The translations under genes and the position numbers were made by a program. DNA of 47,240 nt from positions 1 through 47,240 of the forward strand of contig NZ_AUMT01000021.1 of NCBI RefSeq assembly GCF_000430825.1, written 5' to 3'. A model generated the notes under the pieces. That model was not told the origin of the DNA and made no database searches. It worked only from the letters and a program-made list of their open reading frames with translations. Shown one piece after another: positions 1-7,125 of this stretch. The stretch is from Chryseobacterium daeguense DSM 19388. GTDB taxonomy: Bacteria > Bacteroidota > Bacteroidia > Flavobacteriales > Weeksellaceae. How positions within the stretch are numbered: the stretch's first letter is position 1; each line of letters starts with the position of its first letter.

Positions 1-194
1 TCCCTTATTGGATCAGAGGATATTTGTTTTTCCTTGCTAAGTTTACCTTCTTTGTGAAGTTTTCGCCAATTAACGAGACTTTCTTTACAGATCCCAAATT
101 CTTCAGCTACCGAGGATACATTGCCTCGCTGCTCACTTAAAGATACTGCTTGGATCTTAAACTCTAGACTGTAATTTTTTCTGATCTTTTTCAT
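1..194 (-). CDS. IS3-family transposase OrfA, partial
   Basis: OrfA is the DNA-binding subunit of IS3-family transposases. The frame starts at an ATG at 194 and reads MKKIRKNYSLEFKIQAVSL, then a helix-turn-helix region with SSVAEEFGICKESLVNW, which recognises the element ends. It leaves the window after about 64 codons, before the leucine-zipper part seen in the right copy. It is open throughout the visible part, unlike the right copy, which has a stop at codon 11. This copy is therefore the better candidate for making functional transposase, provided the part outside the window is intact. Confidence 0.85.
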   Translation of the reverse strand, partial: MKKIRKNYSLEFKIQAVSLSEQRGNVSSVAEEFGICKESLVNWRKLHKEGKLSKEKQISSDPIR

Positions 195-250
195 ACTCTT
201 AAAGATAAAGAGTATAAGAATTGTGTCCTAACAAAGTTAGCAACTCCACA
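1..250 (-). mobile_element. IS3-family insertion sequence, left copy (partial)
   Basis: This is one end of an IS3-family element that runs out of the window to the left. Its inner boundary is taken as about 248-250, because the sequence there (agcaactccaca) stops matching the inverted copy at the other end of the window. Position p here pairs with 47139-p on the right, and 249 of the 250 positions are identical. The only mismatch is position 164. The far end of the element and its target duplication are not visible, so the exact terminal repeats cannot be set. Confidence 0.85.
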
Positions 251-669
251 AAAAAGTGCATAAGGATAATGCACACCCGTAAAGTTTTTTCATCCTTTGT
301 TTATATTGTGTTAAAATTATTTATGGCTGATTTTGACATGCATAGGAAATGCATATATCGAGTAAAGAGTAATTTTTATTCATCATGAATTTGTGTTTAA
401 ATGATACCACAAAAATACTTTTTTTTTATCTTCTCTCCCAAGAGATTTATTATGATTTTTTTCATAAGGTGTTGACTTATAAACTTTAGGCAAAGTTAAT
501 TATACTATACGACAGAACTTGTCGTGTTATATTAAATTATTTGAAAAGAACAATAGATTTATTAATACCTGTGTTTTGAACAATTCTAAAAAAAGCATTT
601 AATATTTTTTTTACCTGCGAAACTTTTGTTTCAAAAGTACAGGGAGTAACTTTGTTGAAAATTTTTATA
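251..669. other. Intergenic region between the IS and the phosphodiesterase gene
   Basis: No gene is visible in these roughly 420 AT-rich bases. They hold several small dyads. Two similar ones are tgcataaggataatgca (258-274) and tgcataggaaatgca (339-353). A 6-5-6 dyad, ACGACA/TGTCGT, lies at 509-525. A 7-3-7 dyad lies at 622-638 in the promoter of the next gene. No remnant of the surface gene cut by the right IS copy is seen here, so the two IS insertions do not look like halves of one broken gene. Confidence 0.6.
622..654 (+). promoter_or_regulatory. Promoter of the phosphodiesterase gene with overlapping dyad
   Basis: A Bacteroidota-type promoter is visible: TTTG at 625-628 (-33) and TAACTTTG at 647-654 (-7), 18 bases apart. 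Transcription should begin near 659, just before the ATG at 670. A perfect dyad, ACTTTTG-ttt-CAAAAGT (622-638), covers the -33 box and could be an operator. The promoter lies over the TTG at 652, which argues against that codon as the start. Confidence 0.6.
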
Positions 670-1953
670 ATGAAGCGAGGTTTACAATTTTTAGTTTTAA
701 TTTTTTCATTAACTGTTTTTGCTCAGAAAGCTGAGGTTGATACTGCCCAGGTTATTATTCCCAATCGGTATAATAGTTCGGAAGCACAGACAAAACCTTA
801 TGTGATTATGATTTCTGCAGACGGATTCCGTTATGATTATGCTAAAAAATACAATGCTGAAAATCTTTTGAAGCTTTCCAGTCAGGGAGTTCAGTCGCAG
901 GCGATGATTCCGGGCTATCCAAGCATTACTTTTCCGAATCATTGGACGTTGGTTACCGGATTATATCCTTCACACCATGGTCTGATAGATAATTATTTTT
1001 ATGATTACAAAAGAGACGAAGCTTATGCCATGAGCAACAAAAAAAATGCGGAAGACGGAAGCTGGTACGGCGGAACTCCGCTTTGGAGTCTTGCAGAAAA
1101 GCAGGGAATAGTTTCTGCCTCTATGATGTGGGTGGGTTCTGCAAGTAACGCAGGAGGAACAAGACCCACCTATTATTATCCTTATCATGAAAAATTTTCG
1201 CCTTCGGAAAAGGTTGATAAAGTTATTAATTGGTTAAAATTACCAATGGAGAAAAGGCCGCATTTCATTTCATTATACTTTCCGGAAGTGGATGGAAGCG
1301 GGCACCATTTCGGGCCGGATACCAAAGAAACGGAAGAGGCAGTTCGCCTGGTTGACAACGCAATAGGGGAGTTGGTTCAAAAAGTAAATGGTCTGGGGCT
1401 GAAAAATGTCAATTTCATCTTTGTCTCAGACCACGGAATGATTAAGGTTGATGGCGGAAATCCATTGGAAATTCCTGCTCTTCTTTTTGATAAAAACAGG
1501 TTTGATTTTTATAACTCTCAGACATTGTTAAGGATTTACGTTAAAAATCCAAATGAGGTAAAAACTGTTTACAAGAAATTAAAAGCCAATAAAACCGATG
1601 ATTATGAGGTGTATTTAGATAAAAAATTACCGAAATATCTTCATTTCGGAACAAAAGATGATCGATATAACAGGATCGGGCAAATTTTATTAATTCCAAA
1701 TGCTCCCAAAATATTTCTGGAAAAAGGAAAGAAAACTGCGGTTGGAAAGCATGGTTATAACCCGAAAATTGTTCCGGAAATGAAAGCTTCATTTCTTGCG
1801 TGGGGACCGGAATTCAAGAACAACCTTGTAATTGATGAATTTGAAAATATCAATGTGTATCCTTTAGTTGCCGAAATTTTAGGATTAAAAATACCTCAGC
1901 CTATTGACGGAAAGCTGAAAGTGCTGAAAAAAGTGCTGAAAAAAAGCAAATAA
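670..1953 (+). CDS. Exported nucleotide pyrophosphatase/phosphodiesterase (NPP family)
   Basis: The 427-residue protein belongs to the ectonucleotide pyrophosphatase/phosphodiesterase branch of the alkaline phosphatase superfamily. These enzymes hydrolyse nucleotide or lipid phosphodiesters with two zinc ions. Residues 1-19 form a signal peptide ending in VFAQ, so it is exported. The metal ligand Asp in ISADG (D51) and the nucleophile Thr in ITFPNHW (T87), followed by VTGLYPSHHG, are present. So are the later ligands in EVDGSGHHFGPD, SDHGM and KHGYNP. The ATG at 670 is preferred over a TTG at 652 because the signal peptide begins there and the promoter -7 box covers 652. The gene stands alone and ends in a strong hairpin. 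The substrate cannot be told from sequence. Confidence 0.93.
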   Translation: MKRGLQFLVLIFSLTVFAQKAEVDTAQVIIPNRYNSSEAQTKPYVIMISADGFRYDYAKKYNAENLLKLSSQGVQSQAMIPGYPSITFPNHWTLVTGLYPSHHGLIDNYFYDYKRDEAYAMSNKKNAEDGSWYGGTPLWSLAEKQGIVSASMMWVGSASNAGGTRPTYYYPYHEKFSPSEKVDKVINWLKLPMEKRPHFISLYFPEVDGSGHHFGPDTKETEEAVRLVDNAIGELVQKVNGLGLKNVNFIFVSDHGMIKVDGGNPLEIPALLFDKNRFDFYNSQTLLRIYVKNPNEVKTVYKKLKANKTDDYEVYLDKKLPKYLHFGTKDDRYNRIGQILLIPNAPKIFLEKGKKTAVGKHGYNPKIVPEMKASFLAWGPEFKNNLVIDEFENINVYPLVAEILGLKIPQPIDGKLKVLKKVLKKSK

Positions 1954-1963
1954 TTTAATTTAA

Positions 1964-1996
1964 AATTTTCGGCGAGCCAAAGGCTCGCCGAAAATT
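1964..1996. terminator. Bidirectional terminator hairpin
   Basis: A 15-bp perfect stem (1964-1978 with 1982-1996, core CGGCGAGCC/GGCTCGCCG) with a 3-base loop lies between two convergent genes. A/T tracts on both sides allow it to act in both directions. Confidence 0.8.
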
Positions 1997-2025
1997 AAAT
2001 GATAAAAACATAGAAGCGGCTAAAT

Positions 2026-2910
2026 TCATGCATTAAATTTTCCTGCAAATTCTTCTGCAAACTCTTCCAGTTTAATCTTCCCATCAACAGGAGAACCGTG
2101 ATTAATAAAATCTTTTTGTACCACTCCGGTTCGGATTCCTCTGCCCATTTCGGCGTACAGCCCTGCCATTTCCTGTGGAATCCCGGCCTGCAGCATCGCA
2201 TTCAGAGAATCTTCATCTTTGAACTCCACCCACGGCAGATTTGGATTTCCAATGGCATTACCGAAAGCTTTAGCAAGATCAGACGCAGGACGAACATCGC
2301 TTACAATATAGCTTATAGTTTTTCCTGTAGAATTTTTTGTCAACTCTTTTGCTGCAGCTTTGGCGATGTCTTTGGGATGTGTGAGCGGAATTTGAGTTTG
2401 TTCAGAATAATTTGCACCTATAATTCCTGCATTTTTAATCATTGGAATATCATTGAAAAAATTAATATAAAAATATCCTGCTCTTAGGAATGTCACTGAG
2501 GTATTTTCCAGTTCGTTATAATATTTTTCAATGTGATGGATGCCTTTGATAGGGCCGTTTTCAACCGGTGATTCTGCACCGATACTGCTTAGCATGACAA
2601 TTTTCTTTATTCCTGTTTTTCTGATGGCTTCAGCATAGTTTTTACCGGCATTAGCAGTGTTTTCAACGATGTCTGATCCACCCATATTGGGAGGTGTCAT
2701 CAAAAATGCAGCATCTGTACCTTCAAATGTTCTGATTAAAAAATTTAAATCTGTAATAGAACCTATTGCAGCTTTTGCGCCTAAATTTTCAATTTCACTT
2801 TTTTTAGATTCGTTGCTGCTTACTACGGTGATATCGTGACCTTCGGCAATTAACTGTTGGGTAAGTGGTTTTGCTACATTCCCTAATGAGCCTGTGATTA
2901 TAATTTTCAT
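2026..2910 (-). CDS. NmrA-like NAD(P)-binding oxidoreductase
   Basis: The 294-residue protein is an atypical short-chain dehydrogenase of the NmrA/QorB type. MKIIITGSLGNVAKPL at the N-terminus is the Rossmann dinucleotide-binding loop, and the body has the usual pattern (GTDAAFLMTPPN, IVMLSSIGAESP). Such proteins act as NAD(P)H-dependent quinone reductases or redox sensors, and which one applies here is not decidable. The ATG at 2910 is chosen because the Rossmann strand starts there. An upstream in-frame start at 2940 would fall on the promoter. The gene is divergent from an HxlR-type regulator 81 bp away, a typical pairing in which the regulator responds to electrophiles or quinones and controls the reductase. 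Confidence 0.9.
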   Translation of the reverse strand: MKIIITGSLGNVAKPLTQQLIAEGHDITVVSSNESKKSEIENLGAKAAIGSITDLNFLIRTFEGTDAAFLMTPPNMGGSDIVENTANAGKNYAEAIRKTGIKKIVMLSSIGAESPVENGPIKGIHHIEKYYNELENTSVTFLRAGYFYINFFNDIPMIKNAGIIGANYSEQTQIPLTHPKDIAKAAAKELTKNSTGKTISYIVSDVRPASDLAKAFGNAIGNPNLPWVEFKDEDSLNAMLQAGIPQEMAGLYAEMGRGIRTGVVQKDFINHGSPVDGKIKLEEFAEEFAGKFNA

Positions 2911-2937
2911 AATAAAATATTTTTTTATTTCCTGCAA

Positions 2938-2987
2938 CAAAGTTATATTTGTACTTACTTTTATACAAGTACTTACCCTAAAGTATG
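2938..2987. promoter_or_regulatory. Overlapping divergent promoters and candidate HxlR operator
   Basis: For the minus-strand gene, TTG (2966-2968 on the complement) and TAACTTTG (2938-2945 on the complement) are 20 bases apart. For the plus-strand regulator, the -7 box TATATTTG lies at 2944-2951. The two -7 boxes overlap by two bases. Between them and the regulator start, TACTT occurs twice and AAGTA occurs twice in opposite orientation (2952-2986), as expected of a regulator that controls both genes. Confidence 0.5.
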
Positions 2988-2991
2988 TATT

Positions 2992-3366
2992 ATGACAGCA
3001 ATTAAAGAAAGCTCTACTATCCAGCAGAATAAAAAATATGCGTTGGATCTTTGTCCGGTAACCTATGTCATGGAGAGAATTGGCGGGTTTTGGAAACCTA
3101 TAATTTTATACCATCTTTCAAGTGGTGATAAAAGATATAGCGAATTGAAACGCGCGATTCCTGCGGTGACAGAAAAGATGCTGATCCAGCACCTGAAGCA
3201 GCTGGAAAGTGACGGGCTTGTGATAAGAACGGCAAAACAGGTTATTCCTCCTCACGTAACTTATGAGCTTAGCCAGGCAGGAAAAGGATTAATTCCGGTT
3301 ATTCATTCAATGGCGGAATGGGCTTTTGAAGATATGGCTGGCAAATATGAGAAATGTAAAGCTTAA
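2992..3366 (+). CDS. HxlR-family winged-helix transcriptional regulator
   Basis: The 124-residue protein is a MarR-like regulator of the HxlR family, which act as small dimeric DNA-binding proteins. LCPVTYVMERIGGFWKPIIL at residues 20-39 is the family signature, including the conserved Cys that senses oxidants or electrophiles in some members. The recognition region (RYSELKRAIPAVTEKMLIQHL) and the wing (GLVIRTAKQVIPPHVTYEL) follow. It very likely controls itself and the divergent NmrA-like reductase through the shared 81-bp region. The inducer is unknown. Confidence 0.93.
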   Translation: MTAIKESSTIQQNKKYALDLCPVTYVMERIGGFWKPIILYHLSSGDKRYSELKRAIPAVTEKMLIQHLKQLESDGLVIRTAKQVIPPHVTYELSQAGKGLIPVIHSMAEWAFEDMAGKYEKCKA

Positions 3367-3411
3367 AATACAATAACTGACAGTTAAGCTTTAAAAATTT
3401 GTTATAAAAAA

Positions 3412-3437
3412 AGCTCCCACAAAGGTATGTGAGAGCT
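3412..3437. terminator. Terminator hairpin between convergent genes
   Basis: The stem agctcccac (3412-3420) pairs with gtgagagct (3429-3437), with one mismatch and an 8-base loop. On the minus strand it is followed by a T-rich run, so it suits the end of the alcohol dehydrogenase gene. It may also stop the regulator transcript. Confidence 0.6.
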
Positions 3438-3458
3438 TAGTTAAAAATATACGAAGAA

Positions 3459-4511
3459 TTATAAAGACTGCATATCAATTACAAAACGATACTTTACATC
3501 GCTTTTCAGCATTCTCCCGTATGCTTCGTTGATATCCTGCATTTTGATTAGTTCAATTTCTGAAACAATATTGTGCTCACCGCAGAAATCAAGCATTTCC
3601 TGTGTTTCCGCAATTCCTCCGATTAAAGAACCTGCAACGGATTTTCTTCCCATAATCATAGGAACTGTATTAAGCATTGGTTCCAGACCTCCCAAATAAC
3701 CTACAATAACCAATGTACCGTTGATATTCAATGTTGAAATATAAGGATTAACATCATGTACATAAGGAATAGTATCAATGATAACATCAAATTTTCCTTT
3801 TACGGAATCCATTTGGGTATCATCGGTGGAAATTACAACATGATCTGCTCCCAATTGCTTCGCATCTTCAGTTTTCCCGGGAGTTCTTGAAAATAAGGTC
3901 ACTTCCGCGCCCAAGCCTTTAGCCAGCTTTATCGCCATGTGGCCTAATCCTCCAAGTCCTACTACGGCAACTTTAGAATTTGGTCCCACATTCCAGTGCT
4001 TTAGTGGTGACCATGTAGTAATTCCGGCACAAAGAAGTGGTGCAACAGCTGCTAAATCCAGTTTTTCCGGTACTTTCAAAACAAAATTTTCAGTGACAAC
4101 AACTTTTTGAGAATAACCGCCAAATGTATGGCCTCCTAAATGCTGATCTTTTCCGTTGTAAGTTCCCGTGAAGCCATTCAGGCAATATTGTTCAAGATCC
4201 TGCTTGCAGCTTTCACAATGTCCGCATGAGTCTACAAGACATCCTACAGCAGCAAGATCGCCAACTTTAAATTTGGTTACATCACTTCCTGTTTTAGTGA
4301 TTCTGCCCACGATTTCGTGTCCCGGAACTGCCGGATACATGGTTCCGCCCCAGTCATTTCGGGCGGTGTGAAGATCTGAGTGGCAAACTCCGCAATAGAG
4401 AATTTCAATTTCTACATCTGTTGCGGTTACTTCTCTTCTGGTAATCTGCAATTCTTTTAGATCAGCAGTCTTAGACTCTGCTCCGTAAGCTTTTACTGTG
4501 AATGTCTTCAT
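3459..4511 (-). CDS. Zinc-dependent NAD(P) alcohol dehydrogenase (YahK/CAD-like)
   Basis: The 350-residue protein is a medium-chain zinc dehydrogenase close to the YahK/AdhA cinnamyl-alcohol-dehydrogenase-like group, which reduce a range of aldehydes with NADPH. Catalytic zinc ligands are in CGVCHSDLH and GHEIVG, the structural zinc is held by CGHCESCKQDLEQYC, and the cofactor loop is VVGLGGLGHMAIKLA. Length is normal for the family. It is divergent from an AraC-family regulator with a 167-bp gap, so that regulator probably controls it. The protein is most likely cytoplasmic and used for aldehyde detoxification. Confidence 0.93.
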   Translation of the reverse strand: MKTFTVKAYGAESKTADLKELQITRREVTATDVEIEILYCGVCHSDLHTARNDWGGTMYPAVPGHEIVGRITKTGSDVTKFKVGDLAAVGCLVDSCGHCESCKQDLEQYCLNGFTGTYNGKDQHLGGHTFGGYSQKVVVTENFVLKVPEKLDLAAVAPLLCAGITTWSPLKHWNVGPNSKVAVVGLGGLGHMAIKLAKGLGAEVTLFSRTPGKTEDAKQLGADHVVISTDDTQMDSVKGKFDVIIDTIPYVHDVNPYISTLNINGTLVIVGYLGGLEPMLNTVPMIMGRKSVAGSLIGGIAETQEMLDFCGEHNIVSEIELIKMQDINEAYGRMLKSDVKYRFVIDMQSL

Positions 4512-4657
4512 ATGTATCTTTAAGGTTTAGTTTAATTTTAATACGATTTAATTTTTCCTGATACAAAAATCGACAGATTAAATGTAACAATACTTATACA
4601 AATTACAGAAAGATTTACCAATTTTACAGGCATCAGGAAATGTCCGCCGGAAAGTGG

Positions 4658-4665
4658 TAATTTTG
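4658..4665 (+). promoter_or_regulatory. -7 box of the AraC regulator gene
   Basis: TAATTTTG fits the TAnnTTTG consensus and lies 13 bases before the ATG at 4679. The expected transcript start (about 4670) gives a leader of 9 or 18 bases, depending on which of the two ATGs is used. A clear -33 box is not visible. Confidence 0.4.
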
Positions 4666-4678
4666 AATAGAAATAAAA

Positions 4679-5590
4679 ATGTACTTCATGGAAAATCAGG
4701 TCGTTGAAATCTACAATAGTGTCTCGGAATATAATAAAATGGCAAATCATGAAACCTTGCATCCTTTGGTAAGCGTGATAGATTTTTCTAAATCCGATCC
4801 TATCTGCCAGCATCAGAGAACGTTTGGTTTCTATACCGTTTTCCTGAAAGATGTGATGTGTGGAGATATGCTGTATGGAAAGCACAGCTATGATTATCAG
4901 GAAGGGACTTTGGTTTTCATCGCTCCCGGGCAGACGTATGGAATTTACAATAAAGACAGATTCATTCAGCCGGCAGGTTTTGCCCTTATTTTTCATCCTG
5001 ATTTGTTGAAGGGAACCAATCTTGGTAAAAATATAAAAGAGTACAACTTCTTTTCATACGATGTTCATGAAGCGCTGCATCTTTCAGAGAAGGAGAGGGA
5101 AATTATATTGGAATGCTTTAAAAACATTAAGCTTGAGCTTGAACAGTCCATTGATAAGCACAGCAAATCTTTAATTGTAAATAATATTGAGCTTTTTCTG
5201 AATTACTGCATGCGTTTCTACGATCGGCAGTTCATTACCAGAGATCATGTCAACCAGGGGGTTATAGGAAAGTTTGATAATTTACTGAATGATTATCTTA
5301 AATCTGATAAACCTAAAAATATAGGTTTTCCCATGGTCAATTATTTTGCGGAACAACTTAATCTTTCGGCGAATTATTTTGGGGATTTAATTAAAAAGGA
5401 ATTGGGGATTTCTGCTCAGGAATTTATTCATAATAAGCTGATTGAGGTGGCAAAAGAACAGATTTTTGTACCATCAAAATCCATCAGTGAAATTTCTTAC
5501 AACTTAGGATTTAAATATCCTCAGCATTTCACAAGGCTTTTTAAAAGTAAAGTTGGGGTTTCTCCCAGCGAGTTTAAAACTTTAAATTAA
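4679..5590 (+). CDS. AraC-family transcriptional regulator
   Basis: The 303-residue protein has an N-terminal sensing half (residues 1-190) with a cupin-like stretch (GTLVFIAPGQTYGI) and a C-terminal AraC/XylS double helix-turn-helix. The first helix pair is FAEQLNLSANYFGDLIKKE and the second is SISEISYNLGFKYPQHFTRL, ending in the usual GVSPSEFK. It probably activates the divergent alcohol dehydrogenase in response to a small molecule. A second ATG at 4688 (MENQVVEI) is an equally plausible start. The stop is followed directly by palindromic repeat sequence. Confidence 0.93.
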   Translation: MYFMENQVVEIYNSVSEYNKMANHETLHPLVSVIDFSKSDPICQHQRTFGFYTVFLKDVMCGDMLYGKHSYDYQEGTLVFIAPGQTYGIYNKDRFIQPAGFALIFHPDLLKGTNLGKNIKEYNFFSYDVHEALHLSEKEREIILECFKNIKLELEQSIDKHSKSLIVNNIELFLNYCMRFYDRQFITRDHVNQGVIGKFDNLLNDYLKSDKPKNIGFPMVNYFAEQLNLSANYFGDLIKKELGISAQEFIHNKLIEVAKEQIFVPSKSISEISYNLGFKYPQHFTRLFKSKVGVSPSEFKTLN

Positions 5591-5622
5591 TCTTTAACAC
5601 TAAAAGATTACTGAAATTTCTG

Positions 5623-5705
5623 CTATTTGTGTTTAAAAAAGTAAAATTTTGTAAATTGTAATTGAAAATCTAGGCTTAAAGCCTTTAGCTTATTGCTTAA
5701 AGCAA
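5623..5705. repeat. Small palindromes and a half-copy of a dispersed repeat
   Basis: ctatttgtgtttaa at 5623-5636 matches one arm of the larger inverted repeat at 7045-7122. Further on are the palindromes ggcttaaagcc (5673-5683) and ttgcttaaagcaa (5693-5705). They lie between the AraC gene and the esterase and probably end or modulate transcription. Confidence 0.5.
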
Positions 5706-5710
5706 GTAGG

Positions 5711-7036
5711 ATGACAACACAGCAAAATAAAAGTACCCATACTTTTCAAACCTCATTTGGAAAAATTTTAGCGCTAAAAGAAAATGGTGTTATCAAAGCC
5801 AGGAGTATCCGCTATGCCCGTTCCGACAGATTTAAAATGCCCGTTCGTGTAGAGTCGGCTGTTGAGGAAATTGCAGATAAAATCCCGGTTTGCCCGCAAA
5901 ACATCAGTCCGCTCCTGGAAAGATTGATTCAGAAAACGGATGTGGAAAAATTTCAGCCGGACGAGTCACCGCAATTCCTTACCATTACACGCCCGGAAAA
6001 AAATATTGAAGATGAAAAACTTCCCGTTGTAGTTTGGATTCATGGGGGTTCATACGAAATCGGCTGTGGAGATCTTCCCACTTCTGATCCTTCGGTATGG
6101 GTGAAGGAACAGAATATCATTGTTGTTTCACTTTCTTATCGGCTCGGACTTTTCGGATTTTTGGGCGGAAGCGATGAGAGGCCGGCCAATCTTGGGTTGT
6201 TTGATATCATTGAAGCTTTACGGTGGATTAAAAAAAATATTTACAGCTTTGGAGGAAATTCTGAAAATATTACACTTTTTGGACAGTCTTCCGGAGGTGA
6301 TGCCATTGCGCATCTGATGATTTCAGAAGGGGTTGAAGATTTGTTTCAAAGGGTAATTATTCAAAGTGCTCCGCTTGGTTTCAGAATTAAAAGAAGCGGG
6401 ATGTCTCTTGAATTTTTAAGGAAAACTGACTTTTTAAAAAATGAACCTGATCCCTTGAAAATGACTGAAAGTTATACGAAACTTTTGCCATTATTCAGAA
6501 AATATGGTTTAAAAACTTCAATGCCGTTTTGCACTCAGTACGGGTTTGCGCCTTTGTGCAGGGAGGAAGAAACCCTGAGCCAATGGAAGAAAAACGCAAA
6601 AAAGTATGATGTCTTGATAGGCTTAAACCAAGATGAAACAGCATTTTACGTAAAAACAGCTGAAACAGGGATTTATACTTACCTCAATGAAAGAATTCTG
6701 AATAAAATAGTTCGGGCTACCACCCAATTTATTTATGAAAAACCCGCCGGCATTTTTGCGAAAAATTACGCAGAAGGGGGAGGAAATGTTTACCAGTATA
6801 AAATTCATTCAACCTTAAAAAATAATTATATCGGTGCATCTCACTGTATCGATCTTCCTTTGATCTTTGCTAACGAGTCTGCATGGAAATCTTCGGCATT
6901 ATTAAAAGATGTTCCGTGGGAATATATTGAGGAAAACGGAAAAAAATTGCGTTCACTCTGGGCAGAGTTTGCCAGAACGGGAAAAATATCAGACACTTCA
7001 GAAAGGCCTGAAATCCTGGAACTCCGAAAAGTTTAG
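5711..7036 (+). CDS. Type-B carboxylesterase
   Basis: The 441-residue protein is an alpha/beta-hydrolase of the carboxylesterase type-B family, which cleave carboxyl esters. The oxyanion-hole motif VVWIHGGSYEIG, the nucleophile elbow GQSSGGDA with the active Ser, the acid residue region GLNQDETAFY and the His region GASHCIDLP are all present in the expected order. No signal peptide is seen, so it is cytoplasmic, unlike many secreted relatives. At 441 residues it is somewhat short for the family, which often has about 500. The ATG at 5711 is used; the in-frame TTG at 5693 lies in a palindrome. It converges with the amylase gene. The substrate is unknown. Confidence 0.9.
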   Translation: MTTQQNKSTHTFQTSFGKILALKENGVIKARSIRYARSDRFKMPVRVESAVEEIADKIPVCPQNISPLLERLIQKTDVEKFQPDESPQFLTITRPEKNIEDEKLPVVVWIHGGSYEIGCGDLPTSDPSVWVKEQNIIVVSLSYRLGLFGFLGGSDERPANLGLFDIIEALRWIKKNIYSFGGNSENITLFGQSSGGDAIAHLMISEGVEDLFQRVIIQSAPLGFRIKRSGMSLEFLRKTDFLKNEPDPLKMTESYTKLLPLFRKYGLKTSMPFCTQYGFAPLCREEETLSQWKKNAKKYDVLIGLNQDETAFYVKTAETGIYTYLNERILNKIVRATTQFIYEKPAGIFAKNYAEGGGNVYQYKIHSTLKNNYIGASHCIDLPLIFANESAWKSSALLKDVPWEYIEENGKKLRSLWAEFARTGKISDTSERPEILELRKV

Positions 7037-7044
7037 TTTTATTA

Positions 7045-7122
7045 TTAAACACAAATACCACAAATTCAAACATTAAAAATAACTAGTGTCATTTGTGAAG
7101 TATTAGTGATATTTGTGTTTAA
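7045..7122. repeat. Inverted repeat between convergent genes
   Basis: ttaaacacaaata (7045-7057) is the exact complement of tatttgtgtttaa (7110-7122). An inner pair, cacaaat and atttgtg, extends the similarity. The long arms with an AT-rich middle could act as a two-way terminator. One arm recurs at 5623-5636, which marks it as a dispersed intergenic element and not a unique terminator. Confidence 0.65.
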
Positions 7123-7125
7123 ATA

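Noticed and set aside
652..669. TTG start for the phosphodiesterase
   Set aside because: It lies in the -7 box, and the ATG at 670 begins the signal peptide.
2098..2487. Plus-strand open frame over the NmrA-like gene
   Set aside because: It is antisense to a gene with a clear Rossmann motif and has no promoter of its own.
4538..4996. Minus-strand open frame of 152 codons between the alcohol dehydrogenase and the AraC gene
   Set aside because: It overlaps the start of the AraC regulator, whose domains are clear, and the encoded protein has no recognisable feature.
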